A program made the position numbers and the translations under genes. Shown here one piece after another: positions 6,980 to 14,812 of a stretch of 57,434 nt of DNA (the stretch's first letter is position 1; the number at the start of each line of letters is the position of its first letter). The notes beneath the pieces are model-generated. The model was given only the letters and a program-made list of their open reading frames with translations, did not search any database and had not been told where the DNA came from. Origin of the DNA: Fulvivirga sp. (lineage in GTDB: Bacteria > Bacteroidota > Bacteroidia > Cytophagales > Cyclobacteriaceae); contig JANQLQ010000089.1 of NCBI GenBank assembly GCA_028280565.1, forward strand, positions 1 to 57,434. The letters are read 5' to 3'.

Positions 6980-7771
6980 ATGACTATCCCCATTCCATCC
7001 AATCGCAAGCGGTTTAAAATTACACTTGGTATTAGGGCCTTGTATCCGGTGGTCATTGGCATTGTTGTCTACGATCCGACCGCAGAATATACAGATTATT
7101 TCAGGCGGAAGGTCACCTTCCGGGCAAGCTCCTTTCGAAAGGATAATGCGACACGCAATATCGAGATCCGGTTGCCGGTAAGCCCTGATAACTTGGTCTT
7201 GCAGGTGTACAACAAACAAACGCTAGATGAAAAGGGATTCAAAATCACGAAGTTTGACTTGGACGAGCTGCCCCCGTCTGAAATATGGGCAAGCCCTGAA
7301 CAACATCGGTTCATGGATTTTGCGATACGCTTTGCGCAGAGGGCGGGATACGTCAGGCCCGGTTTTTACCATTCCCCGGATCATGAGTTTTTGATTCAAT
7401 ACTTACCGGTCATCACAAATGACTTTGGAAAGCCGCTTATTACCCCTGCCCGGATTCACCGCTTAATGCCAAGGGTACAATTATCGCAGCAGCTTTTTCA
7501 TCAATTCACAATACCGGTGCGGGTGGCCATACTTTCTCATGAAGGTTGTCACTATTTCCTGAATACCCGAAGCGAAGAAGAGGCGGACGAATGTGGTCTT
7601 CGATACTACCTCGAATACGGTTTTCCAACTATTGAAGCAAAGTACGCACTGACCAAGGTATTCAATAAACATCGTGATTCGGTGGGCCCGGAGCATATCC
7701 GGCGGGTCCAAAATGCGAAGGAGGTTATTGAACGATTCAATGCCGACAAAAACCTAAGAAAAGCTTCATGA
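6980..7771 (+). CDS. Putative zinc metallopeptidase (HExxH) of the virus-like block
   Basis: 263 residues. HEGCH at 187-191 is an HExxH zinc site, and the downstream SEEEADECGLRYY could give the third acidic ligand as in gluzincin-type enzymes. The N-terminal 90 residues are beta-rich (KRFKITLGIRALYPVVIGIVVYD) and may be a separate binding domain. No signal peptide is visible. The stop overlaps the next start (ATGA). It could mature structural proteins or act on the cell envelope. The metal site is clear from sequence; the substrate is unknown. Confidence 0.6.
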   Translation: MTIPIPSNRKRFKITLGIRALYPVVIGIVVYDPTAEYTDYFRRKVTFRASSFRKDNATRNIEIRLPVSPDNLVLQVYNKQTLDEKGFKITKFDLDELPPSEIWASPEQHRFMDFAIRFAQRAGYVRPGFYHSPDHEFLIQYLPVITNDFGKPLITPARIHRLMPRVQLSQQLFHQFTIPVRVAILSHEGCHYFLNTRSEEEADECGLRYYLEYGFPTIEAKYALTKVFNKHRDSVGPEHIRRVQNAKEVIERFNADKNLRKAS

Positions 7772-9789
7772 AAACGATTTGGAAAATAGGGTTATTGACT
7801 GCTACCGGCATTGGATTGGGCATGTTAGCAAAACTTCGTTCATCAAACAGCGATTGTGGTTGTGGCGATCATAAGGGTGAAGTAAAGAGGACGGTCGGCC
7901 ATGCCGGGGAAGATTGCTTTCTGCCCGGGGAGCTGACACAAATGAAATCGGAGATTGCCCCCAAACTGTTGAGAAGAAGAGAGCAGTTCCTCAAGGACCT
8001 GGCAAAATGGGGGACGAAGGAAGGGATCATAGATGTTTCCGACTTGTTGCTTGATAGGAGGAAGCTGTTGACCAAGCTGAAAGCCATTCAAAAAGGCAGG
8101 ATTGCGTCTGTTGGGGAATCTTCCCACCTAAAGAAGCTGGACAGGTACATTAAGGACCTGGAAAAGTGGGGTACTCGTGAAGGGGTTATTGATGTTTCCA
8201 ATGATGAAAAAGCCAAGAAAAAGAAAGAACGGCTATTAAGCGGGATTTCCAAGCAGGGAAGGTCGGTGACACAGCGCTTTAAAAAGAAGGCACAAACGCC
8301 AAGGCAGTCTACCAAGCTTCACAAGGCTTACGAGGTGACCCAGGTCAACATTCAAAATACTTCAAACAAGGAAAGAACGGTTTCCATTTGGGAGGCCAAT
8401 AGGTCTACCCCGGTAAGCCTTCCTACCCCGGAGGACGTGCAGGACCTTTCAGTGGTCAACCAGACCGTAGTAGAGAATACCATACACCCGCAAGGAATGG
8501 TGTTTAACCCGGCCAATCAATTAATCTACATTGCCAACCAACTCACCAACAATGTGTCAGTTGTTGGACCTGGAGGGCAGTTGGTCCGTGTGATCCAATT
8601 GGAGCCCTCCAACTTTCCCGGGTTCAATTCGCCTGTGGATCTCACGGTGAATACCGTAGCAGAGAGTCCAAATTTTGGAAAGGTGTATGTGGTCGGTTCG
8701 GTATCGAATACGCTAAGCATCATTGACTTGGATTTCCGGGTTTCCGAATCTATACCTGTTGGTGTGAGGCCCCTTTCCGTAGCATTCAACCCGGCTACAG
8801 AAAAAGTGTATGTGACCAATTATGTGGATCATTCCCTTTCCATCATAGATACCCAGACACTCCAGCAAGAAGTCATCGATACAGGTAAGAACCCATTGGG
8901 CGTAGCGGTCAACCCTTTGACCGGTGATGTTTATGTCGTCAATAGTGTGGATCGTAGCGTCAGCATCATTGACCAGTTTAACCAGCTCGTCTTTTTGATT
9001 GAGAACGCTGGTACAAGGCCTACGCATGTGGTTTTCCATCCCAAGACGGAACAAATCTATGTGGTATCAACCGGCAGTGATGAGGTAATCCCCGTGAACA
9101 CCCTGGATTTTCAAGTAGGTCGTCCCATACCTGTAGGTAAAAGTCCATCCAGGGCTCTCTACAATGAAAGCAATGATTTCATCTACGTGGCTAACCGCGA
9201 GGACAACAGTGTCTCTGTGATCGATACAGAGGGACAGGAGAGAGCTACCATACCGGTCAAGGTGAATAATGGTCTTGCCCTCAACGTTACCGGTGATCTG
9301 CTTTTCACCTCGGCTACGGGTACCGGAACCATCTCTTTTGTGGGATTCACGGGCGAAAACAGTGCGGTCATCATAGATGGGGATTACGAGGAAAAAAGAA
9401 GGGATTTTCAACACAATCCCGCCTTGGTCAAACAGGTGAAATTTATTCTGTCTGGAGAGGAAAGGTTCAATGTACTTAAAATGAGAGATGGCAGCGCTAC
9501 CGGTACGGCTTCCATCAGGTCCGTATCATTCGGTGATTATCGGAGCCCTCAAAACTTTCAAAATGTATCAGAGGTAGATGCGTTCGAAGGAGCCATTATA
9601 GACGGCTCGAACGGGTGGGAATTCAAGATTGCCCCGCTACAGAGCATCACGATGATGGTGTATTACCACCAATTCGACATGTACACCTTTCTACCTGAAA
9701 AGGCACGAAAATCGGTCGGGGTGGAAATGGGTAACGGTATTCCCAAGTCGTGGAAAAAGGCCATTAGAAAGGAGGTGCAGCATGGGTAA
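7768..9789 (+). CDS. Membrane-anchored spike-like protein with YVTN beta-propeller inserted in a capsid-like domain
   Basis: 673 residues. N-terminal membrane anchor (about 5-25), then a Cys-rich stretch (DCGCGD). Two copies of a helical repeat (KDLAKWGTKEGIIDVS at about 73-88 and KDLEKWGTREGVIDVS at about 131-146) follow. Then a strand pair (VNIQNTSNKERTVSIWEAN). Residues about 230-530 are a beta-propeller of six or seven YncE/YVTN-type blades (VYVTNYVDHSLSIID, VYVVNSVDRSVSIID). The last 130 residues (PALVKQVKFILSG, YRSPQNFQNVSE, WEFKIAPLQSITMMVYY) align with the second half of the capsid-like core at 2835. The propeller therefore seems to interrupt that domain. Likely a receptor-binding or vertex protein; inference. 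Confidence 0.65.
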   Translation: MKTIWKIGLLTATGIGLGMLAKLRSSNSDCGCGDHKGEVKRTVGHAGEDCFLPGELTQMKSEIAPKLLRRREQFLKDLAKWGTKEGIIDVSDLLLDRRKLLTKLKAIQKGRIASVGESSHLKKLDRYIKDLEKWGTREGVIDVSNDEKAKKKKERLLSGISKQGRSVTQRFKKKAQTPRQSTKLHKAYEVTQVNIQNTSNKERTVSIWEANRSTPVSLPTPEDVQDLSVVNQTVVENTIHPQGMVFNPANQLIYIANQLTNNVSVVGPGGQLVRVIQLEPSNFPGFNSPVDLTVNTVAESPNFGKVYVVGSVSNTLSIIDLDFRVSESIPVGVRPLSVAFNPATEKVYVTNYVDHSLSIIDTQTLQQEVIDTGKNPLGVAVNPLTGDVYVVNSVDRSVSIIDQFNQLVFLIENAGTRPTHVVFHPKTEQIYVVSTGSDEVIPVNTLDFQVGRPIPVGKSPSRALYNESNDFIYVANREDNSVSVIDTEGQERATIPVKVNNGLALNVTGDLLFTSATGTGTISFVGFTGENSAVIIDGDYEEKRRDFQHNPALVKQVKFILSGEERFNVLKMRDGSATGTASIRSVSFGDYRSPQNFQNVSEVDAFEGAIIDGSNGWEFKIAPLQSITMMVYYHQFDMYTFLPEKARKSVGVEMGNGIPKSWKKAIRKEVQHG

Positions 9790-10309
9790 AACCAACTATG
9801 ATATGATTCATACGATCCCCATGCTTGACCTCGCAGAAACAAGGTGGGTCCAGGTAAGGGATGGTGATCCCGGGGCATTGGTGCTTTTTAACCGGCATTA
9901 CTCCAAAAAGTTTTACAAGGATGGCCGCGTACCTACGCGTTTTGTAGGTCCAGGTGAGCGATTGGTCCTTCGAACGGCGGACGGATTGGCGCTTTTCGTT
10001 TGGCGGAAATTCTTGGATGACAGTGGTCAAATAGGCGTGAATTGCGCCGCTTTCCGAAACGAAGGGCCGGAGCTTTCAAGCACCCTCATTCGAGAAGCGG
10101 AACAATGGGCCTGGAGCACTTGGCCAGGGGTTCGACTTTACACCTACGTCAACCCTTCCAAGATCCAAAGTAACAACCCGGGGTATTGCTTTAAGGTGGC
10201 TGGCTGGAGGGTTTGTGGCACCACCAAGATCAACCAACTGACCATACTTGAAAAGCACCATAGCGATAACATGAACACACGAGGTAATCTAAACCAACGA
10301 TTGAAATGA
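9782..10309 (+). CDS. GNAT-fold-like phage protein, possibly Mom-like
   Basis: 175 residues with a pattern I know from many phage genomes: FNRHYSKK, FVGPGERLVL, ALFVWRKF, GVNCAAFRNEGP, EAEQWAWSTWPG, LYTYVNP and NPGYCFKVAGWRVCG. The family resembles GNAT acyltransferases and the Mom DNA-modification protein of phage Mu, but I cannot show catalytic residues. If Mom-like, it and the cytosine methyltransferase at 14813 would protect element DNA from restriction. It overlaps the previous gene by 8 bp. Phage-family membership is fairly sure, reaction uncertain. Confidence 0.55.
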   Translation: MGKTNYDMIHTIPMLDLAETRWVQVRDGDPGALVLFNRHYSKKFYKDGRVPTRFVGPGERLVLRTADGLALFVWRKFLDDSGQIGVNCAAFRNEGPELSSTLIREAEQWAWSTWPGVRLYTYVNPSKIQSNNPGYCFKVAGWRVCGTTKINQLTILEKHHSDNMNTRGNLNQRLK

Positions 10310-10791
10310 ATGAGTTAGAATTTTTAGTAGGACACTGTCTTTACACTACCGAAGGGCGGCACTTCACTATAGAAGATGTTTTGAAGTGGCATACGGACCC
10401 CAAACATGCAGGAGGAAGAGGATGGCGCAAACCAGGCTACTCCGATGTGATCTACCTGGATGGCAGTCTACACAACATGATCCCATTTGACCAGGACAAT
10501 ATGGTTGAATCCTGGGAGATTTCAAATGGCGCAAGAGGCATCAACAGACGTTCTCGCCATTATGCGTATGTGGGTGGTCTGGGCAAAGACGGAAACTACA
10601 AGGATACCCGGACAAGAGCCCAAAAGCAGTCGGAAGAAGTTTACATCAGGTACATGATCTTGCGGCACCCAAACATCAAAGTGATGGGCCATAACCAGGC
10701 TCCCAACACGGATAAGCCGTGCCCTTGCTACGATATGCCTACCTATTTGCGATCTATTGGTATACCTGGGAAAAACATTTATCAACACTAA
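10306..10791 (+). CDS. N-acetylmuramoyl-L-alanine amidase, T7-lysozyme type
   Basis: 161 residues, the usual size of a single amidase_2 domain. Zinc ligands are in place: H10 in VGHC, H129 in MGHNQAP, and C139 or C141 in PCPCYD. Other family landmarks: FTIEDVLKWHTDP, GRGWRKPGYSDVIYLDGS (Ser where most members have GYH), YVGGLGKDG and DTRTRAQ. It would cut the amide between MurNAc and L-Ala. There is no signal peptide, so as an endolysin it would need a holin; it could also be a virion-borne entry enzyme. A zinc-less paralogue follows directly. Confidence 0.8.
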   Translation: MNELEFLVGHCLYTTEGRHFTIEDVLKWHTDPKHAGGRGWRKPGYSDVIYLDGSLHNMIPFDQDNMVESWEISNGARGINRRSRHYAYVGGLGKDGNYKDTRTRAQKQSEEVYIRYMILRHPNIKVMGHNQAPNTDKPCPCYDMPTYLRSIGIPGKNIYQH

Positions 10792-10800
10792 ATAGCGATT

Positions 10801-11295
10801 ATGAAAGCACCAGATTATTTGATTATTACCGGCACTGAAACAGCCGAAGGAAAAGAAGTCACAAAAGCCGATGTGATTGAGTCGCAAACCAACTCCAAGG
10901 CACACGGAGGGTTAGGACTCAATCGCCCGGGCTTTGACTACTTGGTTAACCTGGAGGGTGAACTAGAAGTAATCCTCCCGGAAGGAAACCCCAATGAAGC
11001 CGATCTCTTTGGAATCAGCGAAGGGGTGAACGGCATCAACGGTTCAGCCAAATTCCTGGCCTTTGCCGGGGGGCTCAATGAAAAAGGGAACAAGGAAAAG
11101 GATACCCGCACTGAACTTCAAACGGATACCTTGGCCACGGTGGTTAAGTTCTTCGTTAAGCGATTTCCAAGTGTCCAGATCTTGGGGTGGGACCAGGTCC
11201 CAAGCAAAAAGGGAAGTAAGAACCCGGCCTTTGATGTACCTAAGTGGTTACAGGAGATCGGCATTCCCTCTGACAACATATTTGTTTCCACTTAA
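10801..11295 (+). CDS. Zinc-less paralogue of the amidase (pseudoenzyme)
   Basis: 164 residues aligning along its whole length with the preceding gene (FTIEDV against VTKADV; GINRRSRHYAYVGGL against GINGSAKFLAFAGGL; DTRT; LRSIGIPGKNI against LQEIGIPSDNI). All zinc ligands are replaced: H10 by Thr, the second His by Trp (LGWDQVP), and CPCYD by NPAFD. The reading frame is intact and compact, so it is a preserved pseudoenzyme rather than a decaying gene. It may bind peptidoglycan or be a structural subunit. Tandem duplication is seen in sequence; the role is inference. Confidence 0.75.
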   Translation: MKAPDYLIITGTETAEGKEVTKADVIESQTNSKAHGGLGLNRPGFDYLVNLEGELEVILPEGNPNEADLFGISEGVNGINGSAKFLAFAGGLNEKGNKEKDTRTELQTDTLATVVKFFVKRFPSVQILGWDQVPSKKGSKNPAFDVPKWLQEIGIPSDNIFVST

Positions 11296-11308
11296 AAAAG
11301 GACGAAAA

Positions 11309-11500
11309 ATGAGGACAGTCATATCGTTAGCAGTTGGTTTCTGGCTAGGTAGACAGATCTATCTCAAGTACAGTAAAGAAGAGGCACTTCAAAAAGAGCG
11401 AAGGTTAAAAGAACGCCTCAAAAAGGTGTTGGAAGATACCGGTTTATCCAAGTCAGAGGCTAAGGAACAAACCAGTAACATTTTACAGGTAGGCATTTAA
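11309..11500 (+). CDS. Small membrane-anchored helical protein
   Basis: 63 residues: MRTVISLAVGFWLGRQIYLK forms an N-terminal membrane helix, followed by a charged helix (SKEEALQKERRLKERLKKVLEDTG) ending in LSKSEAKEQTSNIL. The ATG is preceded by a purine-rich stretch (AAAAAAGGACGAAAA). It overlaps the next gene by one base (TAATG). No family recognised. Confidence 0.6.
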   Translation: MRTVISLAVGFWLGRQIYLKYSKEEALQKERRLKERLKKVLEDTGLSKSEAKEQTSNILQVGI

Positions 11501-11628
11501 TGATTGCGTGGATCACCATAGCGTTCATTTTTGGATTCTCCTTCGGGTGGGTCGTGCGCTACCGGTTGTTGATTGCCTCCGGCAGAGTGAAGGTCGGCGA
11601 AAGCACCAGTAAAGACATCACGAAATGA
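11500..11628 (+). CDS. Very small membrane protein
   Basis: 42 residues: MIAWITIAFIFGFSFGWVVRY is one membrane helix with a Gly/Phe-rich face, then a short polar tail (SGRVKVGESTSKD). Support comes from gapless packing: the ATG overlaps the previous stop (TAATG) and its own TGA overlaps the next ATG. Many membrane-containing phages carry such tiny virion membrane proteins. Confidence 0.5.
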   Translation: MIAWITIAFIFGFSFGWVVRYRLLIASGRVKVGESTSKDITK

Positions 11629-12083
11629 GACAGATTCAGGTCGGTAAGCAAACCTTTCTCATACCCGATGGGAGCAGTCCCTGTGACTTGTGGCGAACCT
11701 ACTATGGGGAGCTGGTCAAAGAGTTCGGGAAGTCAAATGCGCGGAACATTTGGTTGCTCACATGGGATGCGAGTCCCGCGACTTTTTGTGCGACTAATCC
11801 TGATTTCAACAAGTGGCTGAAAAAAAGCGGCATTGATGTCTCCAATGCGGCAACCCGGGCGGTTGCCGATCTATCTGCCATAAGCGGTAACATCTTGGGA
11901 TTTGGAAAAGGGATGACGAAAGTGATCGAAGTAGGCGGGCCGATTTTGTTGGGAGGGGTTGCGCTAGTCGCGCTGATCTTATTCATCAATACAGCGAAAA
12001 AACGAGACGCTACCGATTTGGCCATGTTACACCCTGCCGGCAGGGCCGGGAAACTTGCAGGTCTCAAAATGATGAAGGCATGA
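11625..12083 (+). CDS. Membrane protein with conserved-looking N-terminal domain
   Basis: 152 residues. The first 75 form a soluble domain (QTFLIPDGSSPCDLWRTYYG, then NIWLLTWDAS) with two Cys residues (PCDL and TFCAT) that could form a disulfide. A glycine-rich amphipathic stretch (ISGNILGFGKGM) and a membrane segment at about 105-127 (GGPILLGGVALVALILFI) precede a basic tail. It overlaps both neighbours by 4 bp. Probably a virion or lysis membrane protein; family unknown. Confidence 0.6.
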   Translation: MRQIQVGKQTFLIPDGSSPCDLWRTYYGELVKEFGKSNARNIWLLTWDASPATFCATNPDFNKWLKKSGIDVSNAATRAVADLSAISGNILGFGKGMTKVIEVGGPILLGGVALVALILFINTAKKRDATDLAMLHPAGRAGKLAGLKMMKA

Positions 12084-12577
12084 AAAGAAATTGGATCATA
12101 ATAGTGGGTGTGGTGGCCGCGTCCGGATGCGTGGTGTCGATCTATTTTTCATACAAGCGAAATCGGCAGAACAAACGTGCGTCTGAATTCATCAAAGAAC
12201 TCATGCAGGTTCTTAAACCCGCTACGGCTGGACTACTGGCAGAACCGGCCCTCGGTCTTGGTTACAAAGACGAGATCGTTAAAAACGCGGGCAGGCAGGT
12301 CATTGTCCTGAATGATAAGGTAGCCGAAGACTATGCCAACCAAATCAAATCCGCGTGGAATCACTGGTTGAGAGGGGGCGACAATGAGCAAAAGCTCTAT
12401 GCGGTCTTTCGTGCACTCAAGGATAAGGTCCAGGTTTCACAAGTGGCCAACGCTTATTGGCGATTGAATGACCGGAAGGTGAACCTCATAGACCGGCTCA
12501 ATGAACGCTTGGATGAAAAGGAGATCGGGAATGTACTGTCAATCATTAATCCATTACCAGCATTTCGAACCGTATGA
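12080..12577 (+). CDS. Membrane-anchored protein with annexin-like helical repeat (paralogue 1)
   Basis: 165 residues. N-terminal membrane helix (IIIVGVVAASGCVVSIYFS), a helical middle, then a C-terminal domain with the core FRALKDKVQVSQVANAYWRL followed by LIDRLNERLDEKEI. That core pattern resembles annexin-like repeats seen in Bacteroidota phage and injection-system proteins. The next gene carries the same domain (FRQLKDKVQVANLSRAFW) behind its own membrane helix. The pair sits among structural genes, suggesting two subunits of one membrane-attached assembly. Confidence 0.6.
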   Translation: MKRNWIIIVGVVAASGCVVSIYFSYKRNRQNKRASEFIKELMQVLKPATAGLLAEPALGLGYKDEIVKNAGRQVIVLNDKVAEDYANQIKSAWNHWLRGGDNEQKLYAVFRALKDKVQVSQVANAYWRLNDRKVNLIDRLNERLDEKEIGNVLSIINPLPAFRTV

Positions 12578-13122
12578 AGATGAATAGCAAAATAGGATGG
12601 ATCATCGGGGGCTCTACAATCTTGTTGGGCGGTGGAGCCGCGCTGTACTTTTTGGTGATCAAGGAGAAGACCAAAAAGGACATTTATGGAAACAGGGTGC
12701 TGGATCGTAGAAAGACAGGTGGGATCTCCGGTGGTGTCTCAGTCGGGCAAAACAACCAGGGGTCGACACTCACGGAGCCGAATTGGAACGACCCATTCGA
12801 TATGCGCTATGAGGACGATGTGAAAAGATGGGTGTCTCCTAAAGGTGTGTTGGTGTTGGATAGCAGATCGGCTAAAGAGATGGCCAAGACCCTTTACCAG
12901 GCAAAGGGAGAGAATTGGTGGAATGATGATGACGAAATGGTAGTCGGTGAAGTCTTTAGACAACTAAAAGATAAAGTGCAGGTGGCCAACCTATCCAGGG
13001 CCTTTTGGGATAACGAGGAAAGAGATATGTGGAACTACTTGAACGGCTTTTTAAGCAGTAGCGAAATGGAACGCTATGTAAACGCGCCTATCCGAAAGCT
13101 TCCAGACTATCGGTTAGCATAA
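12574..13122 (+). CDS. Membrane-anchored protein with annexin-like helical repeat (paralogue 2)
   Basis: 182 residues: N-terminal membrane helix at about 7-29 (IGWIIGGSTILLGGGAALYFLV), a Gly/Asn-rich linker, then a C-terminal domain with WNDDDEMVVGEVFRQL and DKVQVANLSRAFW. The latter repeats the core of the preceding gene. Start overlaps the previous stop (ATGA). The two linkers differ strongly while the KDKVQV core is kept, which points to old duplication under selection. Confidence 0.6.
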   Translation: MKMNSKIGWIIGGSTILLGGGAALYFLVIKEKTKKDIYGNRVLDRRKTGGISGGVSVGQNNQGSTLTEPNWNDPFDMRYEDDVKRWVSPKGVLVLDSRSAKEMAKTLYQAKGENWWNDDDEMVVGEVFRQLKDKVQVANLSRAFWDNEERDMWNYLNGFLSSSEMERYVNAPIRKLPDYRLA

Positions 13123-13133
13123 ATGAAAGAACA

Positions 13134-13592
13134 ATGAATAAAGTGAAAACAACAACGGATCAACCGATCAAAAAAGGCAAAGCCAACTCGAAGGTCATTT
13201 GGATTGGCGGCGGGGCAATCCTGCTTATAGGCGGTGGGGTGGCTGTTTGGTACTTCATGAAGAAGAAAAAGGAGCAGAAAGCGCGGAAGGAAATCGCTGC
13301 AATTTCTGCAGGATCTTCCCGGCCAAGGTCTTCTTCCGGTGGGGGGAGCTGGTGTAAGAGCTACGGGTATCCCTTGAATTACCGGACCTGTCATCCGGAC
13401 GTAGGTGTATTGCAAAGATATTTACGATCAATGGGTGCAAACCTTGGTCGCACGGGACCCAACAGGGACGGGGTGGACAATCAATTTGGACAGCTTACCC
13501 GATCCGCAGCACAGCAAAAATTGGGCAAGGATTCGCTCGGTCAGTCTGACATCATAGGAATAAAAAACTCGCTAAAATTCGTGGGAAAATGA
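13134..13592 (+). CDS. Membrane-anchored peptidoglycan-binding-like protein
   Basis: 152 residues. N-terminal membrane helix at about 20-42 (VIWIGGGAILLIGGGVAVWYF), a basic stretch, and a Ser/Gly-rich linker. The C-terminal domain resembles PG_binding_1 (VGVLQRYLRSMGANL, DNQFGQLTRSAAQQKLG), here with an extra Cys pair (WCKSYG and YRTCHPD). Such domains attach proteins to peptidoglycan. The next gene has a second copy. Together they could tether a particle to the cell wall or help penetrate it. Confidence 0.6.
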   Translation: MNKVKTTTDQPIKKGKANSKVIWIGGGAILLIGGGVAVWYFMKKKKEQKARKEIAAISAGSSRPRSSSGGGSWCKSYGYPLNYRTCHPDVGVLQRYLRSMGANLGRTGPNRDGVDNQFGQLTRSAAQQKLGKDSLGQSDIIGIKNSLKFVGK

Positions 13593-14158
13593 CAAACAAA
13601 GAACTAATAACAGCAGGTTGTGTAGTCGGGGGCCTAGTGGGATTGGGTATCCTGGCTTACATGATGTTAAGGGAAGATGAAGAAAAGATCGAGCGAGCGC
13701 TCAATGATCCTGATCTAAGCGAAGGGTATCGGAAAAGGCAGCAAGCAAGTTTCCAAGTAGATCCGGCGGATTCGTTGGATGAAGAGGACATGGTAGAGGA
13801 AGAACCGGACCCCCACATGGGTATTGAGCTAACGCCATTGGAGGAACTGGACGAAGCACCGGGGGAAGAACCGATGGAGGTTGCCAAGGAACTGGACATC
13901 GAACCCACAAAGGCCCCGGTCCGAACTCCCGAAGGGGACGAATTCCCCTTGCGGTTGGGTAGTAAAGGCCATCGCGTTGAAAGGCTCCAGGTGTTCCTGA
14001 CAAGGAACTACGGCGTATTCGGACAGGTCACGGATACGTTTGACAAAAGGACGGAAGACAAAGTAAAAAAGCATCTAGGTGTGGATTCAGTATCCGAAAA
14101 AACCTACAAGCGCTACCGAATGGGTAAGCATGTAACGGAACAAGTAATCATTAGGTAG
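13589..14158 (+). CDS. Membrane-anchored acidic protein with PG_binding_1-like domain
   Basis: 189 residues: N-terminal membrane helix (LITAGCVVGGLVGLGILAYM), a long Asp/Glu/Pro-rich linker (about 30-115), then LGSKGHRVERLQVFLTRNYGVFG and DTFDKRTEDKVKKHLG. The last part fits the helical peptidoglycan-binding repeat (LxxGSxGxxVxxLQ... G.FDxxT...V). Start overlaps the previous stop (ATGA). The acidic linker may act as an extended arm. Confidence 0.65.
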   Translation: MTNKELITAGCVVGGLVGLGILAYMMLREDEEKIERALNDPDLSEGYRKRQQASFQVDPADSLDEEDMVEEEPDPHMGIELTPLEELDEAPGEEPMEVAKELDIEPTKAPVRTPEGDEFPLRLGSKGHRVERLQVFLTRNYGVFGQVTDTFDKRTEDKVKKHLGVDSVSEKTYKRYRMGKHVTEQVIIR

Positions 14159-14160
14159 GT

Positions 14161-14373
14161 ATGTCAACGAAGAAAACTAATATTAAGAGCTTTCTTGATT
14201 CATTAGTCGATGAGGACGGGATCAAAACCGATGTGACTGTTGCACTGTCTAAGGACACATTGCTTCATGCATCATTTTACGCGGTAGGGACGGTGATCGT
14301 GAGCACGATAGCTTTTTATTCCATACGGGCGATTGTTAAATCAATGGAATCGACTAGTCCAGTAAAAGCTTAA
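14161..14373 (+). CDS. Small membrane protein
   Basis: 70 residues: a polar N-terminal half (TNIKSFLDSLVDEDGIKTDV) and one membrane segment near 38-58 (HASFYAVGTVIVSTIAFYSI). It starts 2 bp after the previous stop. No recognised domain. Position among membrane proteins supports a structural or lysis accessory role. Confidence 0.5.
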   Translation: MSTKKTNIKSFLDSLVDEDGIKTDVTVALSKDTLLHASFYAVGTVIVSTIAFYSIRAIVKSMESTSPVKA

Positions 14374-14385
14374 AAAGGGTTAAAA

Positions 14386-14763
14386 ATGGCTTCAAAAAAG
14401 GGTATAATGGTGATAGGGGGTGTATTAGCTGCGTTAGGTATTGCCTATGCAAGTTGGAGATTCACATCCATGGGTAAGGGCTGGTTGAATAACTGGCTGA
14501 TGAAGAAATGGAGGTCCTTGACCCAGGAACGGCACCCAAAAAAGTCCATCAATTGGGAAAGTGTCCAGCAGGATTTGAACAGCCTGGATTACAAGGCTCA
14601 TGAAGTGCTCTTTTTTCTGACACGGCTAGATCCCATGGGTAAAAAGACACTAAACCCACAGGAAGAAAAGAGATTTAGGTCTCATTTAGCACGGCTGAAG
14701 CAAAAAGGCGCATTTCAAAAAGCCGGGCTAAACCAGTTGGAAGGGGTGATTTTTCCTTCCTAG
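14386..14763 (+). CDS. Membrane-anchored helical protein
   Basis: 125 residues: N-terminal membrane helix (GIMVIGGVLAALGIAYASW), then a basic and helical soluble domain (NWLMKKWRSLTQERHPKKS, SLDYKAHEVLFFLTRLD, EEKRFRSHLARLKQKGAF). No family recognised. It is the last gene before the methyltransferase, with a 49-bp gap, the largest since the terminator, so it may close the structural operon. Confidence 0.55.
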   Translation: MASKKGIMVIGGVLAALGIAYASWRFTSMGKGWLNNWLMKKWRSLTQERHPKKSINWESVQQDLNSLDYKAHEVLFFLTRLDPMGKKTLNPQEEKRFRSHLARLKQKGAFQKAGLNQLEGVIFPS

Positions 14764-14812
14764 GTCGTAACCGAATCAGTTTAAACAGTAACCCCTTGAG
14801 TATGAAACGTTA

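Noticed and set aside
11063-11308. In-frame extension upstream of the small gene at 11309
   Set aside because: It overlaps the zinc-less amidase gene in another frame; the ATG at 11309 with a purine-rich leader fits the spacing.
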